The notes under the pieces were generated by a model, which searched no databases, had not been told where the DNA came from, and was given only the letters and a program-made list of their open reading frames with translations. Shown here piece after piece: positions 31,794-43,329 of a DNA stretch of 64,000 nucleotides; position 1 is the stretch's first letter; each line of letters begins with the position of its first letter. Origin of the DNA: Poa pratensis (taxonomy: Eukaryota; Streptophyta; Magnoliopsida; Poales; Poaceae); the NCBI GenBank assembly GCA_947311845.1, contig CAMZMU010000013.1:1777028-1841027 (forward strand). The letters run 5' to 3'. A program made the translations under genes and the position numbers.

Positions 31794-33365
31794 TGATTGT
31801 GCGAATCACACGTTCGCTGGCAGACCCCAAGAGGATGGTATGATGCAGCATAGTGGCAATTTTCCCTTGATACAAAACCAAGGTTTATCAATCCAGTAGG
31901 ACTTGGAGAAGGCTTCGGAAAGGTGTCTCCCTCCCCTAGCGCTAGGAGGTAAACGCGGACCTGCGCACACACGAACAAACTACTTTGCCCCAATGAAACA
32001 GAGAGGTTGTCAATCTCTCCGGCTTGCTAAACACGAAGAATTAAATGTATGTGTGTAAAATAATATGAGAGCAAAAATGACCAGCGAGCAAATGACTAGG
32101 AAATGCTATTAAAACGGTTGTAAACAATATAGGAAAATAGGACCAGGGTCCACAGTTTACTTGTGGCGTCTCTCCAAAAGATAATCATGTTGGGTAAACA
32201 AATTACGGCGAGGCAATTGACAAACATGGGCGCAACACAATACTATCATGACACAAAGTTCACCGTTTCATCTAATATGAGCATTACGACAAAATACATA
32301 GACCATTATCCAATTGCATCTATGACTAATAATCCGTCCCGGGATCGCTATCCAGTCTGTCACCCGAAAGTATTAAGTTGCAAGCAACAGATAATTGCAA
32401 TAAGCATGGTGCGTAATGTAAGCAATGGTTACAACATATAGCAATAAACACCGCTGTTTTATCCCTAGTAGCAACAACGCATCTCAAGTCTTAATCGTTT
32501 CTGTCAACTCGAGTTCAGACAAGAGAGGTATGAACCCACTATCTAGCATAAATACCCTCTCTAAGATACTAGCAATTACTTCGGCCAAAGCATCCACAAG
32601 TATCGGAGAGCATGCAAGATCATAAATAAAACATATGATAAATAAACTGAACAATAATGTCATGACTCCATAATTCATCGGATTCCCGCAAACACAACAT
32701 GTAGCATTACAAATAGATGATCTTGATCATGTTAGGCAGCTCACAAGATCTAAACAATGGAGTACAAGGAGAGAGACAACCATCTAGCTATTGCCATGGA
32801 CCCGTAGTCCCGTGGTGGACTACTCACGCATCACTCCGGAGGCAGGCATAGTGGTGTAGATGCCTCCGGTGACGATCTCCACCTCCGGCAGGGTGCGGGT
32901 AAGATCTTCAGAACCCTCCTGATCTAGGGTTGGCGACGGCGGTGGCCTCAGATGTTTTCTGGAAACTATGATCGGGTATCGAGGGTTTTCGGGACGAAGG
33001 CGATTTACAGGCGAAAGGGCGACTAGAGGAGGCGCCAGGTGGGCCCTAGGTGTGGTCAACCCTTTGACCGCGCCTGGGTGGCGTTTGGGGGCTGTGGGGC
33101 CCCCTCCAGCTCCCCCCCGGCTCTGGCTTTGTTTCCATGTATAAATAATTCCCGTAAATTTTTAGGCGATTTGGAGAAACTTCCCCGACTAGCCTTTCTG
33201 AAACAAAAAGACAGCAGAAAACAGGAACTAGCACTGGGCATCTTGTCAATAGGTTAGTTCCATAAAATATGCCAAAATGATATAAAAACATTATAAAAAC
33301 ATGTGGCAATGTTATAAAACAAGCATGGAACAATAAAATATTATAGATACGTTTGAGACGTATCA
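31794..33365 (-). repeat. E4 5' LTR
   Basis: Partner of 25033-26610. Its outer border meets the TCCTC duplication at 33366-33370, inside exonuclease exon 1. Confidence 0.9.
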
Positions 33366-33370
33366 TCCTC

Positions 33371-33499
33371 CCTGCCTTCAAGCAAACCCTCGTACATATC
33401 GAGGTTCCTCGCGTCCTACGCGGTGTCATTGGTGTATACCACATCTATCTTCTGGTCCTTGTGGATAGAGAATGTGTGCGTGCTCGTGAAGGAGGCCAT
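33371..33499 (-). pseudogene. Werner-like exonuclease gene, 5' portion
   Basis: On the minus strand an ATG at 33499 opens MASFTSTHTFSIHKDQKIDV, then VVYTNDTA, an in-frame TAG (33416-33418), DARNLDMYEGLLEGRED, and stops at the TCCTC duplication. The frame and sense continue on the far side of E4 at 25032 with the Exo I block, so both parts come from one exon. Removing the insertion in the mind would leave the gene with a premature amber here and a TGA near the end. The sequence before the ATG (33500-34274) is the natural place for its promoter, though I see no clear TATA box. Confidence 0.85.
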
Positions 33500-34274
33500 G
33501 GTGGGCGGTGATCGAGAGGAAGGGGAGATGAACAGTGAGAACAGTGTGGTGGAATGCGCTGGAAACCGCAATGGGCGTGGAAGTTGAGGAAAAATAATGG
33601 GAAAGAAGGAACCGATGCATGCCTCGCCGCTGACCGTGCACTGCCACGCCGCCTCCTTGCGTCCTGCATTTACGGCACGAGTGGTAAATACCGACCGACG
33701 GATGGGCCCACGAACCGCATCGCGGTATGCAACTCCTCCTAGTCAGCCGCTCTGGGAACACTTGACCCGTGTCACATCAAAATTCAGTAACCCGGAGGCT
33801 CCGGGTACGCTCTGCCTATTTTCAAATTTAGCAAAACCAAATACTGCTACATATTTTCGCTATTCATGGCAAAATTCAATGAGTCTATATATATACGTAT
33901 CAAAATTATGTTGTTTTGAACTGTTTTTATTTTCCTGCATTAACAGTTCGAGACAATTAATATTCCGAAGGGTCCGAGCATGCTCTCAGTGTTTACTAAC
34001 AAGGTATTCCTTTAATAACAGTTCTTAAAAGTTTTTATATTCATTTACATAATGAAACCTATCACAAAATATTTGTACTGCATGATATATTCTCTTCAAT
34101 ATATGAAATTCTGATACAATTGCACTGAAGTTGCATCGTGACGAGTACAACCTCGCAAGAACAGCCAGACCCTTTTCATGTAATCACCAACGTTTGTACT
34201 TCACAATATATTCTCTTCAATATATGCACTTAATTTTATCTCTGGAGTTTTATTTACCACTAACAAACAGATAC
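33500..34274. other. Upstream region of the exonuclease gene
   Basis: No coding is evident. Two copies of ATATATTCTCTTCAATATATG (near 34086 and 34208) form a spaced direct repeat. E3 inserted at 34275, so anything further upstream of the gene is displaced beyond 54538. Confidence 0.45.
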
Positions 34275-35154
34275 TGTCGCAGCAGTGGAACATGGGGTTC
34301 CCCTGATGCTGCCAAAGTGGGTCCACCACTGGGGCCCACCATGAAGATGGACAAGGCAAGGAGTCAAGTTCAGCAGATGGGTCAGCTCATCTGCCCCAAG
34401 GAAACCCGACAAGTTCGACATCAACGCGCTGCGGCTAAGGGCCAGGCATACCCCCGGGTCCTCCATCCGTACCACCAACAGGATAAGAACGCCAGCTCGC
34501 CGGAAGCTGGTAGATGGCTTGGGCGCCAAGGCGAGGGACGTGCCTTGGTGACGTTGCCACGAGCGTGGTTGGTGGGGCGGACAGGCTTTGTCTGTCCCAC
34601 CTTTCCCAAAGGGCAGACGACCGCGCCACCCTCCAAATGATGCTTGGAGGAGAGGAGGCCACGTCTCCTCTCAAGACCACCGAGGGGTTCTCCCGCCAAA
34701 AACCCCTCACGCCCTCGTGTGCCCATGTCGGATCCCCTTAGCCTATAAAAGGAGGACCATGGCACCGAGAGAAAGGGACGGAAGCTAAGATTGAGATCAA
34801 ACAAGACTAGACTAGGGTTCGGAGGATAGAGAGAGAGGTGATCTCCCCAGGGCAGGATTTGCTCTCCATCTACCTCCGGCCGGAACTCTGCCGGGTTCAT
34901 TCCAGAACACCCTTGTACACCACACCATGATGAACACTTCAATCCAGACATGCAGGAGTAGGGCTTTTAGCCTCCGGGCGGCCTGAACCTGGGTAAACCC
35001 TGTGTGTCTCTCTGTGTTGCTTGCGTGCTTGTCCCAACGAAGAACTCGACGATCTTGCTCCCGGGTAAGGCGTCTTCTAGCCTGCTTCGCGCCCCGTGCC
35101 GAACCTAAAATGGGGTATCCTCTACTCCCGGTGTCTGTGACCCGAGACACGACA
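34275..35154 (+). repeat. E3 5' LTR, 880 bp
   Basis: Starts TGTCGCAGCAGTGGAACATG and ends GAGACACGACA. TATAAAAG lies at about 34744-34751. Relative to the 3' LTR it lacks a block of about 80 bp near 34438. Confidence 0.92.
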
Positions 35155-35172
35155 TTTGGTGCGCCAGGTAGG
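35155..35172 (+). promoter_or_regulatory. E3 primer-binding-like site
   Basis: TTTGGTGCGCCAGGTAGG directly follows the 5' LTR. E2 has TTTGGCGCGCCAGGTAGG in the same place. Confidence 0.7.
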
Positions 35173-35294
35173 GGGCGCAAGCGCTGGATTCGTCATCGTC
35201 TTCATCAACCTCAAGTTCTGCGTCAAGTTCTACGTCAGGCACTTCGTCCGGGACAAAATCTGAGTCGAGCTCTCCGTCCGTCTCAAGATCTCCA

Positions 35295-35799
35295 TTGAGC
35301 TCTACATCCGTGGCAAGATCAGCAGCCAGTCTTTTGTCTGCGACAAAAACTGCCCTGAACTTTTCTTCTCCAACAAGAGCATCCGCACCCTCCGGTCAAA
35401 GTGGGCGGTCGCCTCGTCAGCAAGCGGGAAACATGTCGGGAACTCGGGAGGTCCTTGGTGAGCCAGCAAGTCAGTCAACTCGGAACAGCTGGGGGCTAGG
35501 GGAAGCCTTGGGTGCAGCCCGAGCGCTTCTCTCTTTCCCACCAGATCAGTGCAAGAACGATCCCCGTGCGAAGGCATGGATCGCTAGCTTGGAAAGTCTG
35601 TTGAACTACGCTCACCAATGCCACGCTCCCACGAGTTCTGCCCCGACTGTCGACGTCAGCACCGCCATCCCTGCACCAGCACCGCCGAGGAAGAGCAGCC
35701 CGAGGATCCTCATGGCAAGAGGCCCATGGAGCCTCTTCATGAAGGTACTGGCCAGAGCTCCAATCCCCAGCGGCGCTCCCGGGAGGAGATGGAGGGTCA
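35295..35799 (+). pseudogene. E3 gag, N-terminal piece
   Basis: The plus-strand frame is Ser/Thr/Ala-rich, then contains FPPDQCKNDPRAKAWIASLE, the short conserved helix found near the N-terminus of Tat gag proteins (hydrophobic-W-x-x-x-L-E). A frame change near 35700 leads to a tail ending E-E-M-E-G at the E2 insertion point. The rest continues at 48986. The conserved middle of Retrotrans_gag is missing, a loss that is older than the E2 insertion because the joint falls outside it. Confidence 0.65.
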
Positions 35800-36913
35800 T
35801 GTCGGAGACTAGTCCCAGGAACTAGGGGTGTCTTTCAAGTGCCAGGAAACGAGTAAGGGGCTGAACACAACGTCAAACAAATCCTCAACAACCTCGGCGA
35901 CGGTGCTCGTCGAGCTCGGTGAGGAACATCACGACAGAGAGGTAACACGAGCCGCTACCCAGGTTCAGGCCCACCGTGAGGTGTAAAAGCCCTACGTCCT
36001 GCTAAGATGTATTGCACTGCTTGGAGAGGTTCACAGTACAAGTGTGCTTGCCGAGGGCACTGCTGTGGCTATGGTGGACTATGGTGGAATGAGCTCCGTC
36101 TTCTTCTCAGACGTAGCTCCTTGGTTGTGGAATGTGTTGCTGAATGCGGGATCCCCCTCCTAGGTCGTACACTGGCTCCTTATATACTGGGCTTGGTCCT
36201 CTTCCCCGAAAACCTCCGGCGGGAAGGGATACCACAATGCCGCCGAATTGGAGCACAGCGCACAGCGTCGGGGGCGTCCATGGACACGGTCCATGGCAGG
36301 GAGCACGTCGTCTTGGCAGAAAAAGCCACCGTCCAACCAGGACGGTGGGCTGGCGCTGCAGAGCTTTGGGGCGCGCCCCACGGTGACGTCGCAGTTGGAG
36401 CGTAGCGGCGGCCGGCCGCTTTATCACCAATTTGGCAAGTCTTGGAGTCCGCTTTGCTTGCCGCAGCTCCTTTGACCACTTTATACACGAGAATGGCAAC
36501 TGCGGCGTCTTCGTCATCACGCGCAGGCGCGCGCGTCACTCTGCGGCGGGCGCAGAGCCCATGTGCGCTCTGCAGCGGCGCAGGAGCTTGCTTCCACTTG
36601 AAGGAACCCCGCGAGGCCTGAACCCTCGCCGAGGTTCTGTAGCCGTTGACTTCTCGCGAGGGAAAACCTCCCGAGGGTGGCGCGGAGACGCGCCAGGGCC
36701 TGAAGATCTTCTAGGAGAGGCCTTCCCAGGCAGAGGTCCCTCTCGAGGCCTCCAGGCCGATCGTTTGGTCCTTAGCAGAAATGCTCAGTCGAGCAAATAA
36801 GCCCTCGCGAGGGAAAATGCCTCAGAGGCATGGTCCTTAGCAGAAATTCCTGCGGAGCGTTCGAGGGCTGTGGCAGGCCGGCCCATGACACCCTGGTTTT
36901 CACTGGGCCGACA
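35800..36913 (-). repeat. E2 3' LTR, 1,114 bp
   Basis: On the minus strand it starts TGTCGGCCCAGTGAAAACC and ends GTCTCCGACA. A TATATAAGG motif lies on the minus strand at about 36178-36186. Confidence 0.95.
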
Positions 36914-36928
36914 GTAGCCCCCGGGCCC
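36914..36928 (-). promoter_or_regulatory. E2 polypurine tract
   Basis: The minus strand reads GGGCCCGGGGGCTAC against the 3' LTR. The core is the same as in E3 (53567-53579). Confidence 0.7.
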
Positions 36929-37100
36929 GCGATGGGCACGTTGGAGCTCCTCAGGCGGAGGCGAATCGTCGTGGGCCCAAAGAAGCCTGCGAAGCCCGAG
37001 ACACGTGGAGCGCTACGGCCGGCACGATCCCACGATCTCCTCTGAAGTAACGGGCGTGGTGGTGGGTCCCGCCACGTCCCTGTAACGGCTCGATGAGCCG

Positions 37101-37108
37101 ATATAAGG
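37101..37108 (+). promoter_or_regulatory. TATA-like motif before the E2 aORF
   Basis: ATATAAGG lies 109 bases upstream of the aORF ATG at 37210, a plausible core promoter distance for a plant gene. Confidence 0.45.
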
Positions 37109-37209
37109 CGAAGAGCTCGGCGCAGGCGGCCATCACTTCATTCGTTCCCCTTTCATCTCCTTCCTCCCAGCGCTCAATCCCCAATCTCCTCCTTCGCGAC
37201 CTTGCTGCA

Positions 37210-40200
37210 ATGGCGCCCAAGAAAGCCACCGCTGCTTCGAAGGGCAAGGCAGTGGCGCAGGGCGGCGGTCCGCTGAGGCGCAGCGGGACGGCGACTTCGA
37301 GCCGGCTCTGAGCGGCTCCCGCTTCGAGACGGAGGCGCAGCTGGACAAGGTGCGCCACATGGCGGCTTCGAAGACCAACGAGCACGGCGCCACGTGCTCA
37401 AGCGCGCGGGCAACTCCCACGGCAGCTTCTACCCCATCTTCATGCACTCTCTCTTCGCCGGGCTCGTTCCTCCCTTCTCCGATTTCTTCCTGGCGGTCCT
37501 GGAGCGCTACCAGATCCAGGTTCTCCATCTCCACCCCAACTCCATCCTCGTCCTCGCCATCTTCGCCTACCTCTGCGAGGCGTACATCGGCATTCCGCCT
37601 TCGGTGGACCTCTTCCGCAGCTTCTACGCGCTCCGGTTCACGGCGAACAAGGAGCGGTCAGGGTGCGTGTCCTTCCGCATCACCGACGGCATGAAGGGCG
37701 TCTACATCCCCATCGCGCGGAACGGCGAGAACATCGTGACCAGCGTGACGAAGAAGGTGGAGGACTTCCGCAAGCGCTGGTTCCTCATGCAGTTCGGGAG
37801 CCAGAGCGCCTTCTTCGAGCTGCCTGAAGCGCCTCCGACGAAGAGGGCGAGCTGGGCCTCCAAAGGGCTCAAGGGCGCGACGCTTGGCCCTGTGGTGAGG
37901 CGCTTGAGGGACCTCCGCGAGGCCGGCCTCACCGGGCAGATGGTGGCCAAGGACTTCGTGAGGCGCCGCATCGCTCCGCTCCAGAGGCACGCGGACGCGA
38001 TGTGGCTGTACTCCAACCAGAGGGACAAGATGCGCCTGAGCGCTACCCTCTACACGAAGGAGGAATTGCACGCCCTCATGGAGACTCTCTTCACGTCTCC
38101 GGACATCCCCGTGCCCACTGACCAGACTGTGCCGCTTCATCGGATCGATCTCGGGCGCCGCGTCTCGCATGTGCAGGCGATGCCGAAGTTCGATCAGTGG
38201 GGCCTGGTGCCTAAGGGGCACGTTGGGCCTCGCGAGGACCCGGAGTCTGCGGCGCAGGGGGCGCCAGTTGAGGGTGACGAGGAGACGACGGAGACGCCCG
38301 CAGAGTCCGATGCGGGCGCGACCGGCGCCTCGGGAGACGCTGCTTCCTCGGCGGGGAATTCGAGCGCCTCGAAGAGTGCGGCGCCTGAAGCTGAGGTCCA
38401 CGAGTCTCCTCAGGCAGCGGCGACGAGTTCGTGGTTGCCCCCTCGCGGCGTGTTGAGGGGGAGGAGGATAGCGACGATGACGATGCTTCGTCGGGCCACT
38501 GCGAGCCTCGCTCCAAGGCGATCCACGACAGGAACGCCGGGGCCCAGGAGGAGACAGAGGCACGGACGAGCGCGGGCCCAGTGCTCCGCCCGCGAAGCGG
38601 AAGAAGAGGAAGTGGGTCGACACCGCGGCGTAAGTTTTTGTACTCCCTTTCCTGTTTGATGTTGTTCTTGGTGTACCTCTCGAGGGGTTTCTGAGTCTTT
38701 TCCTCTCCAGACGCACCGAGGAGCCAAAGAGGCGGAGGCTCCGGAGACTTGGAGAGATCTCTGGCTCTGCCGCGGCGTCCGTGACGCCCACAACTGAAGA
38801 GGTGCACCACGAGGCCACCGCTTCCTCTCCCGAGGCTGCGACGCCACCTCCTGGGGCGGAGGAGCGCCACGAGGAGAGGGAGGAGGAGGCTGAAGTGACG
38901 ACGCCGCCGCCTTCGCGGCCTGATGCCTCTCCCGCGCAGCAAGAGAAGACGCCGGAGGTGGACGCGGCAAGGACCACGCCGCCGGCGAAGGAGGGCACGG
39001 CGGGAACAGCTGCGTCTGCAGAGACGCACGCTGACGTCGACATGGAGGACACCACGGTGCCGTCGCCTCCACCGAGCTCGGGCCTTGGAGGGCCTACGGT
39101 GGGCGCTGAGGCTGCCGCGGGGACGGCCTCAGCAGAGAAGGCCAACCCTGCTCCTGAGGAGGAGGAGAGTGCTCCCCAGGGGCAGGGAAATGGCGGAGCT
39201 GACGGTGGGGGCGCCTCGAGCCCCCAGAAGGCTCCCAGCGCAGAAGGCGAGGGGGGCTCTCGCCAGAGCCCCCAGAAGGCCCCTTGCACGGAAGAAGAGG
39301 GAGGCTCCCAGCAGAGCCCCCAGGCGCGCCTCGAGGTCACCCAGAGCCCAAGGCGCGATGCCCCGGAGTCCTCAGCAGGCGCTGGCGCTTCCAGGCCCTC
39401 TGGAGAATCGTGGGCCCTAGCCTTGCTGGGTCGGCGCCCTGTCGCAGCTCGCCGAGAGGCCGTCCTTCGCTCGGCGAGGGAGGTGCTCGATGGGCTCGAG
39501 GCCCAGCTCGCTGAGGAAGACCGCACCAGGGCGGAGGAGGTCGCCGAGCTTGCGCGGGGCTGGGCTTGCCTCCAGGAGACCGTGGAGCGCTGCCGCCGGA
39601 AGGACGAGGCAGCCCAGGCGCAACGCGAGGCGGCGCTGCGCTCTGCTGAAGAGATCCGCCTCAGCGTGGTCCGCGAGGTCGAGGAGACCCTTGCGGTCCT
39701 GAGCGCTAAGCGCGAGGCTCTCGAGGCGGAGACGGAGGCCAAGCATCAGGAGCTGGCGGCGCGCGAGGCGGCGGTCTCCACCAAGCACAAGGAGCTCCTA
39801 GACCGCGAGGCGGGAATCATTGCCGAGTCGGAGACCGTGCGGCAAGGCCTGGAGAAGCTCCGCGAGGACCTGCGTGTCCGTGAGAACCAGATGGTGCAGC
39901 GCGGGGCAGAACTTGATGCCCGCGAGACCGAGCTGCGCAAGCGCGAGGAACAGGTCGAACAGATCGAGAAGGATCAGTCCGCGCAGCGGGAGCACCTGGA
40001 GTCTCGCGAGAGCAAAGTCACTCAAGACGAGGCGTTCTACCAGAAGCGCCTCGCGCTGACCAACGAGAACCTCCGCAAGAAGGAGGAGCAGCTGGCGGCG
40101 GAGTCCGCGACCAAGGAGCAGCTCTTCCGCGACAATTGCAGGAAGGACTTCGCGGACAAGGCCAAGAAGCAGGAGGCGCGCTTCACGAAGAGACGCAACG

Positions 40201-40858
40201 AGCTCGAGGCCCGCATCAGGGAGCTTGAGGCTCAGAAGCAGCGATTCGACTCCCGCCTTCATGACGCTGTGGAGGCTCGGAAGCACGCGGAGCAGGACCT
40301 TGCCTCCTTGACGCAGGACATGAACGAGATGCAGCAGCAGGTGGGGCCTGTTGTGGAACTCGTCGAGGAAGCTCGGCGGAGCGCTCTGACTGCGCAGGTC
40401 TTGTCGCGCCAGCGGGAGCGCATGTTTGCTTCCTTGGTGAGGCGCGCGCGCGCCGTCGCGGCCGCCTGGGGACCGAAGCCCCCAGGCTCTCTGTCGAGGG
40501 GAACCAGGACGTCGCCGTCTACCTTGGCTTCTTCGAGCAGCTCCTCACCAAGTTTGAAGAGGTCGTGACGAACCTCGACGACTTGGTCGACACCGAGAGC
40601 CGCGAGCTCCTTGGCGTCGCGATCGGCCAAGTCTTCGCCAACCTTGCACACCTCCACCCCGGCTTCGATTTCGCGTCTGTGATGGAGCCTCTGGAGAAGG
40701 AGCTCGCCGAGAAGCTGGACGCCTCGGTGTGGGACGACGTGGAGAAGTACACTCAACGCTTCAAGAGGGTCGAGGTTGAGGAGAGCGACGACGAGGCTGG
40801 TGCTGAGGAGGTGGACGACGAGGACGTCGACGGCGACGACGACAACCCCGCTGCTTAG
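37210..40858 (+). pseudogene. E2 antisense extra ORF: Transposase_28-like, coiled coil, two exons
   Basis: An ATG at 37210 opens MAPKKATAASKGKAVAQ. After two frame changes the Transposase_28-like domain reads GLVPPFSDFFLAVLERYQI and LHPNSILVLAIFAYLCEAYI (about 37465-37590), then GCVSFRITDGMKGVYIPIA and KRWFLMQFGS. An acidic, Ser/Ala-rich linker ends in the basic KRKKRKWVDT, a possible nuclear signal. The intron 38630-38710 has GT-AG ends in phase 2. Exon 2 begins RTEEPKRRRLRRLGEI and contains a coiled coil of about 300 residues (39440-40400) and a C-terminal block, LTKFEEVVTNLDDLVDTESR. Frame changes occur near 37310, 37390, 38420, 38578 and 40480. Function is unknown. The domain order is the same as in the E1 and E3 aORFs. 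Confidence 0.78.
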
Positions 40859-41972
40859 GTTGCCCCTGTAGAGAGATGTGCCAAGGGCACCAGTTATCTT
40901 AAGATTGTCACTTTTATTTCGTGCTGGTTTGTAAAGACACTTTAACTTTGTGCAAGTGTGAGTGCCCCTCGGGAGGCCTTTTATCTGTTCCCTCATGTCT
41001 TTTTCGCTCTACGTCGTTAGGACCCTGCTCTTAGCGCAAATAGCACCGCCGCTTCGGTATGCCGGAGTCAGGGCTCGACAAGGCCGGGGGGTGCGTAAGG
41101 CTTAGAGAGGTAAGAGCCCTCGAGGCGCGATGCTCAGGGGCTCCCCTTTGACGTGCAAGCAGCCCATGAGGCGTAAGAGAGAAAAGAGAGGCTCGAGGGG
41201 CGACAAAACCAGCGAGAGGGAAAAAGAGCTCATGAGGCGTAAGTTCTGGACTTAGCTCTGGCGAGACGCCTGCTTTGTAGAGGGTGTTGTGTTCCTGGTG
41301 AGGTGTTCTCCCTCTCGAGGCTGCCTGAGACTGGCTTGGAGCTTTTGGAGCCCTGCAAGGCGTCTTGTTCCCTGTGTTGGAGAGAGAGAGAGAGAGAGCG
41401 AACCCACAAGCAAAGCATAGTTGTACAACTCATGCGCGCTCATAGATTTCCTCATGGGTATCTCACGAGGAGAATAAGCACCAAGGTCCTTGGTGAGGTG
41501 ACGTGCATGGGAGCTAACCCACGAGTCAGAGCTCTTTGGTGAGATAACGGTCGTGGGCGGAGAGCCACGAGTTAGAGCTCGGATCCTTTGGATTTTACGA
41601 TGCTGCTGGGATGCTCCCGAGACACAGGCACCGTGCTCAGCCCCCGCTCGCGAGGTGCGCATGGGGAAAAATGTGAGCGCGAATGAAATGTAAGAAAGCA
41701 AACTCACCAAGCAATATTACATAACGGCGCCGAAGCGCAATAGGTTCATGATGACCTGAAATTGTTCATTACACTTGGCGAGGCCAAGACAAAGTCCGCC
41801 ATGTCTGGGCATGGGGTTCCACATGGAGTGGCTGAGGCTTCCCGCGGCCCGTGGCAACGCGTTGTAGGAAACTCTCAGTGGAGATGGCCCTCGTGAAGGG
41901 AAAGCTTGGTGAAGCTGGGAGGTGAAGACGCGTGCTTCCCTCTTGAGACAAAAAATGCCTGCCGCGACGTGA
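40859..41972. other. E2 spacer between the convergent aORF and integrase
   Basis: It holds the presumed 3' untranslated regions of both genes, which point towards each other, and a GA microsatellite at 41379-41398. I see no further coding. Confidence 0.55.
41379..41398. repeat. (GA)n microsatellite
   Basis: About ten GA units in the E2 spacer. Confidence 0.9.
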
Positions 41973-43160
41973 TCACGGGTAGAACTTGCGTAGGTGCTCG
42001 ATGTTCCATGGATTTTTGATCGGATCGCCGTCTTCCGTCTCGAGCCGCACCGCGCCAGGCCTGGCGATGTGCGCGACCCTGTAGGGGCCTTCCCACATGG
42101 GTGAGAGCTTGTGGAGGCCTTCTCTGGAGAGGATCCTCCTGAGGACGAGATCGCCTGTCTCGAGGGTGCGCGGCCGTATGTGGCGGCTGTGGTAGCGGCG
42201 CAGGTCTTGCTGGTACTTTGCCGCTCGGAGGGCGGCACGGCGACGTAGTCCATCGAGCAGCAGCAAGTCGTCGTTGTGGAGCTCCTCTTGGTTGTCCTCG
42301 TTGAAAGCAAGGATCCGTGGGGACCCATGCTTGATCTCGGTGGGGAGGACTGCTTCAGCGCCATAGACGAGAGCGAACGGCGTTTCTCCAGTGGGCTTCG
42401 TGGCGGTGGTGCGGATGGACCAGAGCACGGAGGGGAGCTCTTCGATCCAGTTCTTGCCGTGGGCCTTGAGGCGATTGAAGCTTCTTGTCTTGAGGCCTTT
42501 GAGCACTTCTGCGTTCGCCCGCTCAGCTGCCCGTTGCTTCGTGGATGAGCCACCGAGGCGAAGCAGAGCCGTGTGCCGAGACTCTCGCAGTAGGCCCTGA
42601 AGATGCCGCTGGTGAACTGCGAGCCGTTGTCGGTGATGATGCGATTTGGCACGCCGAAGCGACAGGCCAGGCCTCTGATGAATTTCACCGCTGATCTCGC
42701 CGGGATGGTGCGCACCGCTTCAACCTCCGCCCATTTGGTGAACTTGTCGATGGCGACGTAGAGGTAGCGGTAGCCCCCGCTGGAGCGTGGGAAAGGTCCC
42801 AGGATGTCCAGCCCCCAGACCGCGAAGGGCCAGGAGAGAGGGATGGTCTGGAGCCCCAGTGCGGGCTGGTGGACTTGCTTGGCGTGAACTGGCATGCCTC
42901 GCAAGCCTGGACAACGCGGTTGCATCTTGAAGTACTGAGGGCCAATAGAAACCACTCCTGAAGACTTTCCCTGCGAGGGTGCGTGATGATGAGTGGTGGC
43001 CACATTCTCCACTGTGTATGTCCTTGATCAGCTGGCGGCCTTCTTCAGGGGGGACGCATTTTAGTGCAACTCCATTTGGACGCTTGCGGTACAGGTCTCC
43101 CTCGTGAAGGCAGTATGACTTGGCCTGGCGAGCAACTCTCTCTGCTTCTGCGTCCTCTTC
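41973..43160 (-). pseudogene. E2 integrase, frameshifted
   Basis: From 43160 down: zinc-binding HSGECGHHSSSRTLAGKVF, a frame change near 42990, then the CxxC region and WPFAVWGLDILGPF with the first catalytic Asp, CRFGVPNRIITDNGSQF with the second, and ASVAHPRSNGQ before the Glu. A one-base loss near 42520 shifts the frame; afterwards ERANAEVLKGLK-like sequence (the Glu) and FALVYGAEAVLPTEIKHG continue. The C-terminal chromatin-contact part RPRTLETGDLVLRRILSREG and WNIEHLRKFYP ends at 41973. All D-D-E residues are present but split over three frames. Confidence 0.9.
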
Positions 43161-43329
43161 AGGGAGGACTCCGTCCCTGAGGTACTCCTTGAGCTCATCG
43201 ATCCAGCCCGTCTCTTGGTGTGTCATGGCCAGCAGCAGGCGTTCCCCTGTGGGTGGACCGCAGCCTGGTGCTCCAGATGTTGGTGGTGGTGGGAGCTCTT
43301 CGTCCATGTTCATTTCAACGGCTTCTTTT

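Larger units (their letters stand above)
25033..33365 (-). mobile_element. E4: Gypsy element inside the exonuclease gene, TSD TCCTC
   Basis: LTRs at 25033-26610 and 31794-33365 are about 1.57 kb and closely related. TCCTC is duplicated at 25028-25032 and 33366-33370. On the minus strand, a primer-binding-like CTGGCGTCGTTGCCGGGG (plus 31766-31784) follows the 5' LTR, then gag and protease, then a foreign LTR (29256-30780) in place of pol, then a long untranslated tract ending in the purine-rich TAAGCTTGGGGATGC beside the 3' LTR. This PBS and tail are typical of abundant Triticeae Gypsy families. The element is defective: reverse transcriptase, RNase H and integrase are absent. Confidence 0.9.

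Noticed and set aside
33426..33761. A 111-codon minus-strand open frame over the exonuclease start
   Set aside because: Another frame here encodes the exonuclease N-terminus, with continuity to the catalytic part. This one has no match or domain.
37658..39742. A 694-codon minus-strand open frame
   Set aside because: It lies opposite the E2 aORF, whose strand has the recognisable domains, splice sites and coiled coil. The Arg/Ser-rich product is what a GC-rich antisense shadow looks like.
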